Shown: piece after piece, positions 15,280 through 24,311 of the stretch
Position numbering within the stretch: the stretch's first letter is position 1
Layout of the letters: each line of letters starts with the position of its first letter
NCBI RefSeq assembly: GCF_022267315.1
Contig: NZ_JAIKLE010000033.1
Coordinates: forward strand, 1 to 64,000
From: Maribellus maritimus
GTDB lineage: Bacteria; Bacteroidota; Bacteroidia; Bacteroidales; Prolixibacteraceae
Reading direction: 5' to 3'
Length of the DNA stretch: 64,000 nt
The notes under the pieces: model-generated
What the model saw: only the letters and a program-made list of their open reading frames with translations
Database searches by the model: none
What the model was told of the DNA's origin: nothing
Position numbers and translations under genes: made by a program

Positions 15280-16506
15280 TTATAAAGAAAAAGCCGGAGC
15301 CATATTTTGAAGTTTTTTTGACAACTCCTGCATATCGTGACTTATCTTGTCATTAGTAATCCGTGCATAAATTTGAGTCGTTTTAATACTTGTGTGCCCA
15401 AGCATTTTGCTTACGGTTTCCATTGGTACCCCTTTCGCTAAAGTAACTGTCGTGGCAAACGTGTGCCTGGCTACGTGAAATGTCAGGTTCTTTTCAATTC
15501 CGCATAAATCGGCAATTTCTTTCAAATAGGAATTCAGTCTCTGATTACTGATAATGGGTAACAACCGGTTTTCATTCGGCATCCCTCTGTATTTATCCAG
15601 AATTCTTTTCGGAATATCAAGCAAAAGAATATTAGACTGCACATCTGTTTTCTGACGTTTCTTTATAATCCAGAGCCGACCGTCAAAAGACTTTTGAATA
15701 TCCTTTGCGTTCAAATTCCTTACATCGATGTAAGCCAGACCTGTGAAGCAGGAAAACACAAAAATATCCCGAACCTGTTCCAGTCTTTTGATGGCAAACT
15801 TTTTCTCCATGATGGTGACGAGCTCGTCTTCAGTCAGGTATCCCCGATCAACCTTCTTAAACTTGATCTTAAAGTTCACAAACGGATTGGAAGGAATCCA
15901 GCCATTATGCTTTGCCAGAACAACGATATGTTTCAATCGCTGTAAATATTTGGCTACCGTATTAACGCTCGAATTCCAAACCGTCGTCAGGTACGTTTCG
16001 AAGCTGTAAATAAAATTGTAGTCGATTTCTTTTAAGGGAATATCGTCAATATTATACCGGTGCTTCAGAAACTCACCCAGACGTGTACAGGTACGCTCGT
16101 ATTTTTTGACCCCTGCTGCGGTAATATCTTTCCCGATCCGAAGTTTTAATTCTTCGTTATGCTCCCGGAAAACAACCAGCAACATTTGTACTTTTGATTT
16201 CACTCCGAGAAAGGCATCCTTTATTTTGTCAACTGTAAAATAGATACCCTGTTGCTTCAATTCTTTGTAGTGTAGGTTCAACTCCATCCTAATTTCACGG
16301 AGTTTTTCGTTGACTAAAACGGCTGCTTTTGAATTACCTTTTACCATGTTTAATTTTGAATCCCAAAGGGCCGGATCTACCTTTAAATGTGAGGTAAACT
16401 GGGCCTTCTGGCCATCCAGCATCAACCTGATCATTACGCTTATTTCACCGTTTATGTCAACGTAGTTTTTGCGTGCATAGAAGAAAATCTTAAATCTGTA
16501 ACTCAT
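15280..16506 (-). CDS. int: ICE tyrosine integrase (Bacteroidota CTn type)
   Basis: A 408-residue integrase expected to catalyse integration and excision of the element at tRNA-Asn. It has an N-terminal arm-binding region (SYRFKIFFYARKNYVDINGEI), a SAM-like core-binding domain (about 110-205) and a catalytic domain with HVARHTFAT, MLGHTSIKTTQIYAR and the nucleophile Tyr in QIYA. Box I reads CFTGLAYIDV, with Ala where most tyrosine recombinases have Arg. Bacteroidota CTn integrases such as IntDOT are known to lack that Arg too. The gene is 262 bp from the tRNA and reads away from it, the usual arrangement for a site-specific ICE. Confidence 0.9.
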   Translation of the reverse strand: MSYRFKIFFYARKNYVDINGEISVMIRLMLDGQKAQFTSHLKVDPALWDSKLNMVKGNSKAAVLVNEKLREIRMELNLHYKELKQQGIYFTVDKIKDAFLGVKSKVQMLLVVFREHNEELKLRIGKDITAAGVKKYERTCTRLGEFLKHRYNIDDIPLKEIDYNFIYSFETYLTTVWNSSVNTVAKYLQRLKHIVVLAKHNGWIPSNPFVNFKIKFKKVDRGYLTEDELVTIMEKKFAIKRLEQVRDIFVFSCFTGLAYIDVRNLNAKDIQKSFDGRLWIIKKRQKTDVQSNILLLDIPKRILDKYRGMPNENRLLPIISNQRLNSYLKEIADLCGIEKNLTFHVARHTFATTVTLAKGVPMETVSKMLGHTSIKTTQIYARITNDKISHDMQELSKKLQNMAPAFSL

Positions 16507-16768
16507 AACGCTAAATTTTAGGTGTTTAAACTAATTTTAATGAGCTACTTGAGCGAAGTCAAAATGCGACAATCCAGAGACTTATGAAGACTTTCGAAAA
16601 ATGGTTACAGGAAACTTTAAGATTTCTTCTGTAACCAAATTGTAACCAAAACGGGCCTAAAAGTGGCATTTTGGGGTCTTTTTATGGCATTCACCGAAAA
16701 ACAAAAAACCGTGCAAGTATCTGACTTACACGGTTTTTCATCATTTGACAATTTATGTCTTTTTGTAC
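16507..16768. other. Integrase-proximal end of the ICE with repeated GTAACC boxes
   Basis: Non-coding region between int and tRNA-Asn. GGTTACAG at 16603-16610 is an inverted copy of CTGTAACC at 16629-16636, and TGTAACC repeats at 16641-16647. Such clustered short repeats beside int are candidate arm-type integrase or excisionase sites (inference). The attachment core is expected at the tRNA 3' end near 16769. The partner copy would be beyond the left edge and cannot be checked here. Confidence 0.5.
16704..16738 (-). terminator. Bidirectional hairpin after tRNA-Asn
   Basis: Stem ACCGTGCAAG / CTTACACGGT with one mismatch and a 7-base loop, A-run on one side and T-run on the other. It can terminate the tRNA transcript on the minus strand. 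Confidence 0.75.
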
Positions 16769-16845
16769 TGGCTCCCCAGGTAGGACTTGAACCTACGACC
16801 TACGGATTAACAGTCCGCCGCTCTAACCAACTGAGCTACTAGGGA
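16769..16845 (-). tRNA. tRNA-Asn (anticodon GTT)
   Basis: A 77-nt cloverleaf on the minus strand. Acceptor TCCCTAG pairs with CTGGGGA through one G-T pair. The D arm is GCTC/GAGC, the anticodon stem GCGGA/TCCGT with loop CTGTTAA (one mispair), and the T arm GTAGG-TTCAAGT-CCTAC. The discriminator is G and CCA is encoded. Its 3' end faces the integrase and is the expected ICE attachment site. Confidence 0.93.
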
Positions 16846-16892
16846 ATTTATTTCAACCTTTAAAAAACTCGTTTGTTTTTCTTAAAGCGATG

Positions 16893-16900
16893 CAAAAATA
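16893..16900 (-). promoter_or_regulatory. -7 box for tRNA-Asn
   Basis: TATTTTTG on the minus strand matches TAnnTTTG, about 48 bp upstream of the mature tRNA 5' end. Confidence 0.45.
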
Positions 16901-16956
16901 ATAGCTTTTCCGAAAAGAAAAAATATTTTTACAAAAAATTCTGAAAAACGAAATTT

Positions 16957-17952
16957 ATGATTAAATCAAACAACACTCCGGCAGTGCTTGGTATTGGGAA
17001 TGCATTAATGGATATTATTACACAAATTGAGAACGACTCAATACTACAGACTTTTGGATTACCCCGAGGTAGTATGACTTTGGTAGATGCCGAACTCTCC
17101 CAGAATATTTTTAACGCTACAATAAATAATAAAAAAGAAGTTACAAACGGTGGGTCTGCCGCCAACACAATGCGCTGTCTTGCGTCATTGGGCGGAAATG
17201 GAGGATACATTGGGAAAACAGGTGATGATGAGTTGGGAAAAATCTTTAAAGATGAGTTTACCAAAAAAGGAATAAAAACCCACATGGCTTTGAGTGAAAA
17301 AGATACAGGAAGAGTGATGGGACTTATCAGTAAAGATTCTGAAAGAACTATGGCTACATATTTGGGAGCTGCTGCTGAATTGTTGCCGTCTGATTTGGAT
17401 TCTTCACTGTTAAAAGGGTATCGCTATTTTTATATGGAAGGTTATCTTGTACAAAATCATAATTTGATAAAAACGGGATTTGAAATGGCTAAAGCGGAAG
17501 GTTTGACTACTGCAATTGATTTAGCGAGTTATAATGTTGTTGAAGCCAATCTGGATTTTTTAAAAGAACTTATAACTGACAAGGTTGATATTGTTTTTGC
17601 AAACGAAGAAGAAGCACTTGCCTTAACCGAAAAATCACCCGAGGAAGCATTGGAAGAAATTGCAGAAATGTGCGACCTGGCAGTTGTAAAAGTAGGCAAG
17701 GAAGGTTCATTTATAAAAAGGGGGAATGAAAAGATTAGAATCCATGGTATTCAGGCAAAAGCAATCGATACAACCGGTGCCGGAGACAGTTATGCCGCCG
17801 GATTTTTATACGGATTAACCCGGGGATTCGCACTGGAGAAATGCGGAAATATTGCTTCGATGGTTGCCGGTAAAGTTGTTGAGGTTTGGGGACCAAACCT
17901 TCCTGACGCAACCTGGGATGAAATCAACAAAAAAATTCGGGAAATGAATTAA
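16957..17952 (+). CDS. PfkB-family sugar/nucleoside kinase
   Basis: A cytosolic 331-residue ribokinase-fold kinase, probably an adenosine-kinase-like enzyme as is common in Bacteroidota. The N-terminal motif NGGSAANTMRCLASLGG and the C-terminal PfkB signature DTTGAGDSYAAGFLYGL, with its catalytic Asp, are intact. It is the first chromosomal gene beyond the ICE insertion site and converges with the deoxynucleoside kinase gene with a 4-bp overlap. The substrate (adenosine versus a sugar) cannot be settled from sequence alone. Confidence 0.85.
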   Translation: MIKSNNTPAVLGIGNALMDIITQIENDSILQTFGLPRGSMTLVDAELSQNIFNATINNKKEVTNGGSAANTMRCLASLGGNGGYIGKTGDDELGKIFKDEFTKKGIKTHMALSEKDTGRVMGLISKDSERTMATYLGAAAELLPSDLDSSLLKGYRYFYMEGYLVQNHNLIKTGFEMAKAEGLTTAIDLASYNVVEANLDFLKELITDKVDIVFANEEEALALTEKSPEEALEEIAEMCDLAVVKVGKEGSFIKRGNEKIRIHGIQAKAIDTTGAGDSYAAGFLYGLTRGFALEKCGNIASMVAGKVVEVWGPNLPDATWDEINKKIREMN

Positions 17953-18563
17953 AAAAGCCCGTGGATTTGAGCGTCGATTTTGTCGATTATAAAACTTAAA
18001 TCTTCCGGATTTGCAGTAAAATCGAGATCATCGACGTTCACTACCAAAAGCTTCGCCATAGTGTAGCTTTTTATCCAGGTTTCATAACGCTCGTTTAGCT
18101 GTTTCAGATAGTCGAGGCGGATTGAATTTTCGTATTCGCGTCCGCGTTTTTGAATTTGGTTAACGAGTGTCGGGATTGATGCCCGAAGATAAATGAGTAA
18201 ATCGGGTGGCTGAATCAGACTCACCATCAAATCAAATAATGTTTTGTAATTCGTAAAGTCGCGGGTACTCATTAGACCCATGCTGTGCAGGTTGGGCGCG
18301 AAAATTTCCGCATCTTCATAAATCGTTCTGTCCTGGATAATGGTTTTTCCTGATTTCCGTATATCAATAATTTGTTTGAAACGTGAATTCAGAAAATAAA
18401 TCTGAAGGTTGAACGACCAGCGTTGCATGTCGTTATAAAAATCATTCAGATATGGATTTTCGTCCACATCTTCGTAATGAGGTGTCCATTTATAATGTTT
18501 GGCCAGCAATCCACTCAATGTTGTTTTTCCGGCTCCGATATTTCCCGCTACAGCAATATGCAT
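17949..18563 (-). CDS. Deoxynucleoside kinase (dAdo/dGuo kinase family)
   Basis: A 204-residue salvage kinase that phosphorylates deoxynucleosides. It has a P-loop GNIGAGKTT at 7-15, a YEDVDENPYL substrate loop, IIQDRTIYEDAEIF with the ERS/DRS-like catalytic Asp-Arg, and a lid segment QKRGREYE. Length and motifs match the dNK family. It converges on the PfkB gene and stands upstream of nothing obvious. Base specificity (A/G versus T/C) is not determined here. Confidence 0.85.
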   Translation of the reverse strand: MHIAVAGNIGAGKTTLSGLLAKHYKWTPHYEDVDENPYLNDFYNDMQRWSFNLQIYFLNSRFKQIIDIRKSGKTIIQDRTIYEDAEIFAPNLHSMGLMSTRDFTNYKTLFDLMVSLIQPPDLLIYLRASIPTLVNQIQKRGREYENSIRLDYLKQLNERYETWIKSYTMAKLLVVNVDDLDFTANPEDLSFIIDKIDAQIHGLF

Positions 18564-18604
18564 ATGACAAAAAGTTTTGATTTCTAAAGTACAAAATTCT
18601 GGTT

Positions 18605-20119
18605 TTATTTCTGAATTAATTTTAAAAGTTCATCCAGATATTTCCTGTCGTTTGAGAGCCGGGGTATTTTGTTTTGTCCCCCGACTTTTCCCCGGTTTTT
18701 CATCCACTGATAAAAAGTTCCCGGTGGGGCAACATTTAAATGGAGCCTTTCCAGGGTCATGTTTTTATGGCGCTTGGCTTCGTAATCGGAGTTTAGGGTT
18801 TGTAAGGAGTTGTCTAAAACATTAATAAAATGTTCCAGTTCATCAGGTTCTTTTTCAAATTCAATAATCCATTGGTGGGCTCCTTTTTGATTATCATCCA
18901 TAAATATCGGGCCAGCAGTATATTCATTGACAATGGCACTGGTATGATTACATGCTATTTTTAATGCATTCTCTGCATTGTCTATAATAACCTCCTCACC
19001 AAAAGCATTAATAAAATGTTTGGTACGCCCAGTAATTTTAAATTTAAAGGGGTATTTACAGGTAAATTTTACAGTATCACCAATAATGTATCTCCAAAGC
19101 CCGGCGTTGGTCGAAATTACCATGGCATAATTTTCATTTAGCTCAACTTCTTCCAGTGGCAGTACACGTGGATTCTCCTTTCCCCAGTCTTTCATCGGAA
19201 TAAATTCGTAAAATACACCATAATCGAGCATGAGCAGCATATCGTCGCGGTGTGGGTTATCCTGAATTCCAAAAAATCCTTCCGATGCATTGTAGGTTTC
19301 CATATAATGCATGTTTTCAGAAGGAATCAATTTTTTATACTGTTCCCGGTAGGGATCAAAATTAACTCCTCCATGAGAAAATACTTCCAGGTTGGGCCAA
19401 ACTTCGAGGATATCATTTTTACCTGTTTTTTCCAAAACACGTTTCATTAACACCAGGTACCACGACGGAACTCCGGCGAATGATGTGACATTCTGGTCGA
19501 GAGTAGTTTCAATTATCTTTTCAATTTTTTCTTCAAACTCTTCAATTAATGCGATTTCTGCCGGAGGAATCCGGATAAAGTCAGTCCAAAAAGGAACATT
19601 TTCGATCAAAATAGCTGAAAGATCGCCGTAATAAGAGTTGTTGCTTAAATTATTTATACGATGGCTTCCTCCCAAAATAAGTGTTTTTCCAAATAAAACT
19701 TTTGTTTCCGGATAGTTTCTGATATAGAGTGCAAAAACATCGCGCGGACCTAACAAGTGGCAGTCTTCCAGTGCATCTTTTGTTACGGGAATAAATTTGC
19801 TTTTGTCGCTGGTTGTCCCTGATGATTTGGCAAACCATTTCACCTCTCCGGGCCAAAGTAAATCCTTCTCACCTTCGCGCAACCTGTTAATATATGGTTT
19901 TACGTCGTTATAGGTCTGGAGGGGAACTGCCTGTTGAAATTCCTTAATAGAAGAAATTTCGGAAAATGAATGATTTTTACCCCACTCGGTGCGTTTGGCG
20001 CTGTTTAGCAGACTAAAAAGAGATTCATTTTGAATCTCGATGGGATGTTCCCTGTATAATTGAATCTGGTATATCCTTTTGATATTAAACCAGGAGATTA
20101 CAGAATTGAGTAAAGGCAT
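18605..20119 (-). CDS. GH3-family acyl-amido synthetase-like protein
   Basis: About 504 residues from the ATG at 20119 (MPLLNSVISWFNIKRIYQI). An ATG 17 codons upstream gives an atypical tail. GH3 enzymes adenylate carboxylic acids and couple them to amino acids. The bacterial members are widespread in Bacteroidota with unknown substrates. Visible are the ATP-binding WFAKSSGTTSDKSKFIPVT motif, a central GGVNFDPYREQYKKLI and a C-terminal GRTKHFINAFGEEVIIDNAE. The gene is monocistronic, with the divergent CvpA gene 170-220 bp away. Confidence 0.85.
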   Translation of the reverse strand: MPLLNSVISWFNIKRIYQIQLYREHPIEIQNESLFSLLNSAKRTEWGKNHSFSEISSIKEFQQAVPLQTYNDVKPYINRLREGEKDLLWPGEVKWFAKSSGTTSDKSKFIPVTKDALEDCHLLGPRDVFALYIRNYPETKVLFGKTLILGGSHRINNLSNNSYYGDLSAILIENVPFWTDFIRIPPAEIALIEEFEEKIEKIIETTLDQNVTSFAGVPSWYLVLMKRVLEKTGKNDILEVWPNLEVFSHGGVNFDPYREQYKKLIPSENMHYMETYNASEGFFGIQDNPHRDDMLLMLDYGVFYEFIPMKDWGKENPRVLPLEEVELNENYAMVISTNAGLWRYIIGDTVKFTCKYPFKFKITGRTKHFINAFGEEVIIDNAENALKIACNHTSAIVNEYTAGPIFMDDNQKGAHQWIIEFEKEPDELEHFINVLDNSLQTLNSDYEAKRHKNMTLERLHLNVAPPGTFYQWMKNRGKVGGQNKIPRLSNDRKYLDELLKLIQK

Positions 20120-20341
20120 TTGTCTGTTTTCAATTTTCAAATTCAAGTGTAAAGATATATTATTATTCACTGTCAGGGAAAAAATATTTTGGATAGTAAA
20201 CCGTTCATATTCTGAAGCGTTTTGGGATTTATACTCTGATTTTCAGCGAAGTGTTTGGGTCGCTCGGAATATTCTCCGGAGTTTTATTTTTTTTTAATTG
20301 CACCGAATTCATATTTTTACAACCATTAATTAATAACCAAA

Positions 20342-20875
20342 ATGAACTATATCGATATTATATTGGGATTATTGCTTCTATTTTCTGCAATTGGTGGTTT
20401 CCGAAAAGGTTTAATTGCGGAGTTGGCTTCGCTTGCAGCATTAATTCTGGGGATTTGGGGAGCCATTGAATTCTCCGATATAACGTCAGAATTTTTGATT
20501 GAGAATTTTAATCTGCAAACCGAACATTTGAATATTATATCGTTTGTAGTAACATTTGTGGTAATTGTAGTTTTAGTTCACATAGTCGGGAATGTAGTAA
20601 ATAAACTGGTTGACACAGTAATGCTTGGATTTGTTAACCGCCTGGCCGGACTCGTTTTTGGGGTTTTAAAGTCGGCTCTGATTTTAAGCATTATTCTTGT
20701 TGTTTTTGATAAAGTAGACGACGATATTGAAATCCTTTCCAGGGAAGCAAAAGCAGAATCACGACTATATGAGCCAATACGAAGTTTTGCTCCTTCAATA
20801 TTCCCTTTTCTAAATATTTGGGATGACCGGGAGAATTCAGAAAAATATGACAATGATAAAGTGGCCAGATTATAA
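20342..20875 (+). CDS. CvpA-family membrane protein
   Basis: A 177-residue polytopic inner-membrane protein. Four hydrophobic helices fill residues 1-125, with the CvpA-type motif GLLLLFSAIGGFRKGLIAELASL at the start and GFVNRLAGLVFGVLKSAL later, followed by a charged C-terminal tail. CvpA was linked to colicin V production in E. coli, but in most bacteria it is an envelope-stress or purine-linked protein of unclear role. Its end overlaps the next gene by up to 53 bp. Confidence 0.85.
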   Translation: MNYIDIILGLLLLFSAIGGFRKGLIAELASLAALILGIWGAIEFSDITSEFLIENFNLQTEHLNIISFVVTFVVIVVLVHIVGNVVNKLVDTVMLGFVNRLAGLVFGVLKSALILSIILVVFDKVDDDIEILSREAKAESRLYEPIRSFAPSIFPFLNIWDDRENSEKYDNDKVARL

Positions 20876-21896
20876 AAAGTGGTTTAAAAAAAAGGAGCAG
20901 GAAGCGGTTTATCAAGATGTTACCTGTAAAAATTGCGGAAATAAATTTAGCGGACACTATTGCTCTAATTGTGGTCAGGCAGTTAAAGAATTTGACCGAC
21001 CTTTTTCGTTTGTGTTTTTTAATTTTGTAGGTGATTTTTTTTCGTTTGATACGCGTTTTTTTAAAACTTTTTACAGGCTGTTGTTTTTTCCGGGAAGACT
21101 TACCGCTGATTTTTTTGAAGGCAAACGAGTGAGATATGCGCCGCCTTTTCGTATTTTTATTTTTGTGAGTTTTATTCTGTTCTTTGTTCTTCAGATATAC
21201 TCGAATCGCGGGTTAACAAAAATTCTCGATTCATCAATAAATAACAAAGATGGTGTTGGCTTGGATTCAGTTTCAATGCTTGTTGCCGACTCTTTGATTG
21301 CTGAACTAAATAACACACCGGGAATTGATTCGACCAAGGCGAATAATATAATTTCGGGTATAAATAGCGGAATTTCCGGGCACTCTGAAAGTAGCCGGCA
21401 GTTGCTGGATAAACTTGCAGTTTATTTTGAAAATAAATTAAGTGAAGAAACCGACCTGAAAAAACAGGCGCGTTACAGGGAGTATGTTCGAATGTGCAGA
21501 TCGCCCGAGGATGCCTGGGCTAAAATCCTGAAATATATGTCGTGGGCATTTTTCTTTTTGTTGCCTGTTTTTGCTCTTATTTTAAAGTTGTTTTACATTC
21601 GTCGTCGTCAAAATTATATCCGGCATCTCATATTTTCTATTCATTTACACTCTTTTCTTTTTATCGACTTCTTTTTAATTATTTTGTTGAATATGTTGTT
21701 CAGTAATTTTCCCGGAAAAATAACCTTCCTGCTTTTTTTGGCTTTTCCGATTTATTTTATTGTAGCTCTAAAAAGATTTTATGGTCAGAATATAGGCAAA
21801 GTGCTGGTTAAATTTTTTGGAATTTCAATGATATACAATACCGTATTCTGGATTGTGGTAGGAATTGTTTTTATGAATGCTTTAAGTCTGGTGTGA
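20823..21896 (+). CDS. DUF3667 membrane protein with zinc ribbon
   Basis: Up to 357 residues; in-frame ATGs at 20847 and 20853 are equally plausible starts and reduce the overlap with the CvpA gene. A four-cysteine zinc ribbon (CKNCGNKF...YCSNCGQ) comes first, then a DFFSFDTRFFKTFYRLLFFPG stretch typical of DUF3667 and about five transmembrane helices. The function of this Bacteroidota family is unknown. The overlap with cvpA indicates coexpression. Confidence 0.8.
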   Translation: MTGRIQKNMTMIKWPDYKKWFKKKEQEAVYQDVTCKNCGNKFSGHYCSNCGQAVKEFDRPFSFVFFNFVGDFFSFDTRFFKTFYRLLFFPGRLTADFFEGKRVRYAPPFRIFIFVSFILFFVLQIYSNRGLTKILDSSINNKDGVGLDSVSMLVADSLIAELNNTPGIDSTKANNIISGINSGISGHSESSRQLLDKLAVYFENKLSEETDLKKQARYREYVRMCRSPEDAWAKILKYMSWAFFFLLPVFALILKLFYIRRRQNYIRHLIFSIHLHSFLFIDFFLIILLNMLFSNFPGKITFLLFLAFPIYFIVALKRFYGQNIGKVLVKFFGISMIYNTVFWIVVGIVFMNALSLV

Positions 21897-21954
21897 TTTT
21901 ACGAAGAACTTCCGTTTTTCTGTATAAACCATCAGAATAACAGCCAGCATTTTA

Positions 21955-21962
21955 TATCTTTG
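21955..21962 (+). promoter_or_regulatory. -7 box of tyrS
   Basis: TATCTTTG is an exact TAnnTTTG match, 25 bp upstream of the tyrS ATG. Confidence 0.6.
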
Positions 21963-21987
21963 CGCAAATTTTTTAAAAAATATTTTT

Positions 21988-23280
21988 ATGAATTTTGTTG
22001 AAGATCTCCAATGGCGGGGCATGTTACACGATATGATGCCGGGAACAGATGAGCAATTAAAGAAAGAAATGACCGCTGCCTACATTGGTTTCGATCCAAC
22101 TGCGGATTCATTACATGTGGGGAGTTTTGCTCAAATCATGTTGCTCAAAAGATTCCAGTTGGCTGGCCATAAACCGGTAGCCTTGGTTGGTGGTGCGACA
22201 GGAATGATCGGCGATCCTTCAGGAAAATCGCAGGAAAGAAACCTGTTGAATGAAGAGATTCTGAATAAAAATCTGGAGGGGATAAAAAAACAACTTTCAA
22301 AATTTCTTGATTTTGATTCCGGTGCAGAAAATGAAGCTGTAATGGTAAATAACTACGACTGGATGAAAACCTTTTCTTTTCTTGAGTTTATTCGCGACGT
22401 TGGGAAACATATCACTGTTAATTATATGATGGCGAAAGATTCGGTAAAGAAACGCTTGAGTGCCGAATCAAAAACAGGAATGTCGTTTACTGAGTTTACT
22501 TACCAGCTTGTGCAAGGCTACGATTTTTTGTGGCTATATGAAAATTTGAACTGCAAACTCCAAATGGGTGGTTCCGACCAGTGGGGGAACATTACAACCG
22601 GAACCGAACTGATTCGGCGCAAAGCGGGAGGCGAAGCCTTTGCCCTCACCATCCCTCTTATTACAAAAGCTGATGGCAGTAAATTTGGGAAAACAGAGGG
22701 TGGAAACGTTTGGCTCGATCCGGAGCGAACATCGCCATATTCGTTTTTCCAGTTTTGGTTAAATACTTCTGATGAAGACGCAGAACGTTACATTAAAGTG
22801 TTTACACTTCTGCCATCCGATGGAATCAATTCCTTGATTGAACAGCACCGCGAAGCACCCCATGCCCGTATTCTTCAGAAAAAACTGGCAGAGGAAGTTA
22901 CAACCATGGTGCATTCAAAAGATGATTACGAAATGGCGGTTGAAGCTTCTCAAATATTATTTGGGAAGGGAACAGCTGAACAGCTGCGTAAATTGAATGA
23001 AAGTACTTTCCTCTCGGTTTTTGAAGGTGTTCCGCAATTTACGGTGGCAAAATCAGAAATTGAAACTGGTGTAAATGTGATCGATCTATTGGCTGACAAG
23101 ACAGAAATTTTTCCTTCGAAAGGTGAATTGAGAAGAACCATTAAAGGAAACGGACTGAGTGTTAACAAAGAAAAGGTTTCTGATCCTGATTTGACCGTAA
23201 ACAAGGATTTTCTGATTGGTGGGAAATACATTCTCGCGCAGAAAGGGAAAAAGAATTATTATTTGATCATCGTACAATAA
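21988..23280 (+). CDS. tyrS: Tyrosyl-tRNA synthetase
   Basis: A 430-residue class I aminoacyl-tRNA synthetase charging tRNA-Tyr. The HIGH-type motif reads HVGS in the [15 protein letters not shown] segment, the tyrosine/tRNA site [12 protein letters not shown] is present, and the KMSKS-type loop reads KFGKT. A C-terminal S4-like RNA-binding domain covers about 355-430 ([17 protein letters not shown]). Length is normal. It is a single gene with its own promoter. Confidence 0.97.
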   Translation: MNFVEDLQWRGMLHDMMPGTDEQLKKEMTAAYIGFDPTADSLHVGSFAQIMLLKRFQLAGHKPVALVGGATGMIGDPSGKSQERNLLNEEILNKNLEGIKKQLSKFLDFDSGAENEAVMVNNYDWMKTFSFLEFIRDVGKHITVNYMMAKDSVKKRLSAESKTGMSFTEFTYQLVQGYDFLWLYENLNCKLQMGGSDQWGNITTGTELIRRKAGGEAFALTIPLITKADGSKFGKTEGGNVWLDPERTSPYSFFQFWLNTSDEDAERYIKVFTLLPSDGINSLIEQHREAPHARILQKKLAEEVTTMVHSKDDYEMAVEASQILFGKGTAEQLRKLNESTFLSVFEGVPQFTVAKSEIETGVNVIDLLADKTEIFPSKGELRRTIKGNGLSVNKEKVSDPDLTVNKDFLIGGKYILAQKGKKNYYLIIVQ

Positions 23281-23358
23281 CCATCAAAAAAATAATCGGA
23301 AATACTAAAAATCGTTCTGTTTCGTTGAAATAGTGCGATCAAATTTAAACCACTTCAC

Positions 23359-24309
23359 ATGAATGATTTTTTTGATAATCGGCGGATCCTTAACTTAATC
23401 TGGAAACGCAAATTTCATTTTGTAATTGTAGGGCTGGTTGCCGTTGCTTTATCAGCCGTTTTTTCCGGACCAAAGTTTATAAAACCAAAATATAAATCAA
23501 CAGCCCGCATCTATCCGACCAATATTTGGGTGCTAAGCAACGAGTCGGAAACCGAGCAAATGCTCGAAGTGGTAAACTCAAGAGACATTAAACTAAAAAT
23601 GTTTGATGTTTTTCAGCTCGACAAAGTATATAAAATTAATCCGGAAGATCCGCATTACCTTACTTATATGCTTGATATTTACAATACCAATGTAAAAGCA
23701 GGAAAAACAGAGTATGAAACAGCTGAAATTCAGGTTCTTGATTGTGATCCTCAACGGGCTTCCGATATGTGTGATTCTATCATTTATTTCTACAACAAAA
23801 AAGTAGAAGAAATGCAGCGCATCAAAAATAAAGAGATGGTTGATATTTCAAAAAAGTGGCTCGACAGAAAATATAACGAGCTGGATTCTTTGATGTTGGT
23901 GCTCGACACATTAAAGAATAATTACGGTATCCTTGATTTTAAAACACAAACACCTGAACTTACACGCGGTTATATGAATGCCCTGGCTGCCGGAAGAGGC
24001 TCTGCCAGCGACACAAAAAAAATTGAAGAGTTATATTCTAATTTTGAAAAGGAGGGTACCAAAGCGCGATGGGTTGAATCGAGAATGGAGAATTTGGAAA
24101 TGGTTATTGATTCTTTAACCGCGCAGTACGAGCTGTATTACAACGAATATGAGAAAGAGATAACATATTGTCATGTAGTTGAATATCCGGTTCCAGCGGA
24201 TAAAAAATCGTATCCGGTTCGATGGCTTATTGTGGCATTTACTACCATCTCAGCAGTTTTCTTCTCTTTATTGGTTTTCTTACTACTTGATTACCGTAAA
24301 AAACAGTAA
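23359..24309 (+). CDS. Wzz-like polysaccharide chain-length / LPS biosynthesis protein
   Basis: A 316-residue inner-membrane protein with the Wzz topology: transmembrane helix at about 19-38, a periplasmic domain with long helices (about 130-275), and a second transmembrane helix at about 287-308 followed by a short basic tail. There is no tyrosine-kinase domain. It is followed 2 bp later by an O-antigen-ligase-like gene, so the two probably act on the same polymer. They stand 18 kb away from the main polysaccharide locus on the other side of several housekeeping genes. Confidence 0.75.
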   Translation: MNDFFDNRRILNLIWKRKFHFVIVGLVAVALSAVFSGPKFIKPKYKSTARIYPTNIWVLSNESETEQMLEVVNSRDIKLKMFDVFQLDKVYKINPEDPHYLTYMLDIYNTNVKAGKTEYETAEIQVLDCDPQRASDMCDSIIYFYNKKVEEMQRIKNKEMVDISKKWLDRKYNELDSLMLVLDTLKNNYGILDFKTQTPELTRGYMNALAAGRGSASDTKKIEELYSNFEKEGTKARWVESRMENLEMVIDSLTAQYELYYNEYEKEITYCHVVEYPVPADKKSYPVRWLIVAFTTISAVFFSLLVFLLLDYRKKQ

Positions 24310-24311
24310 TC

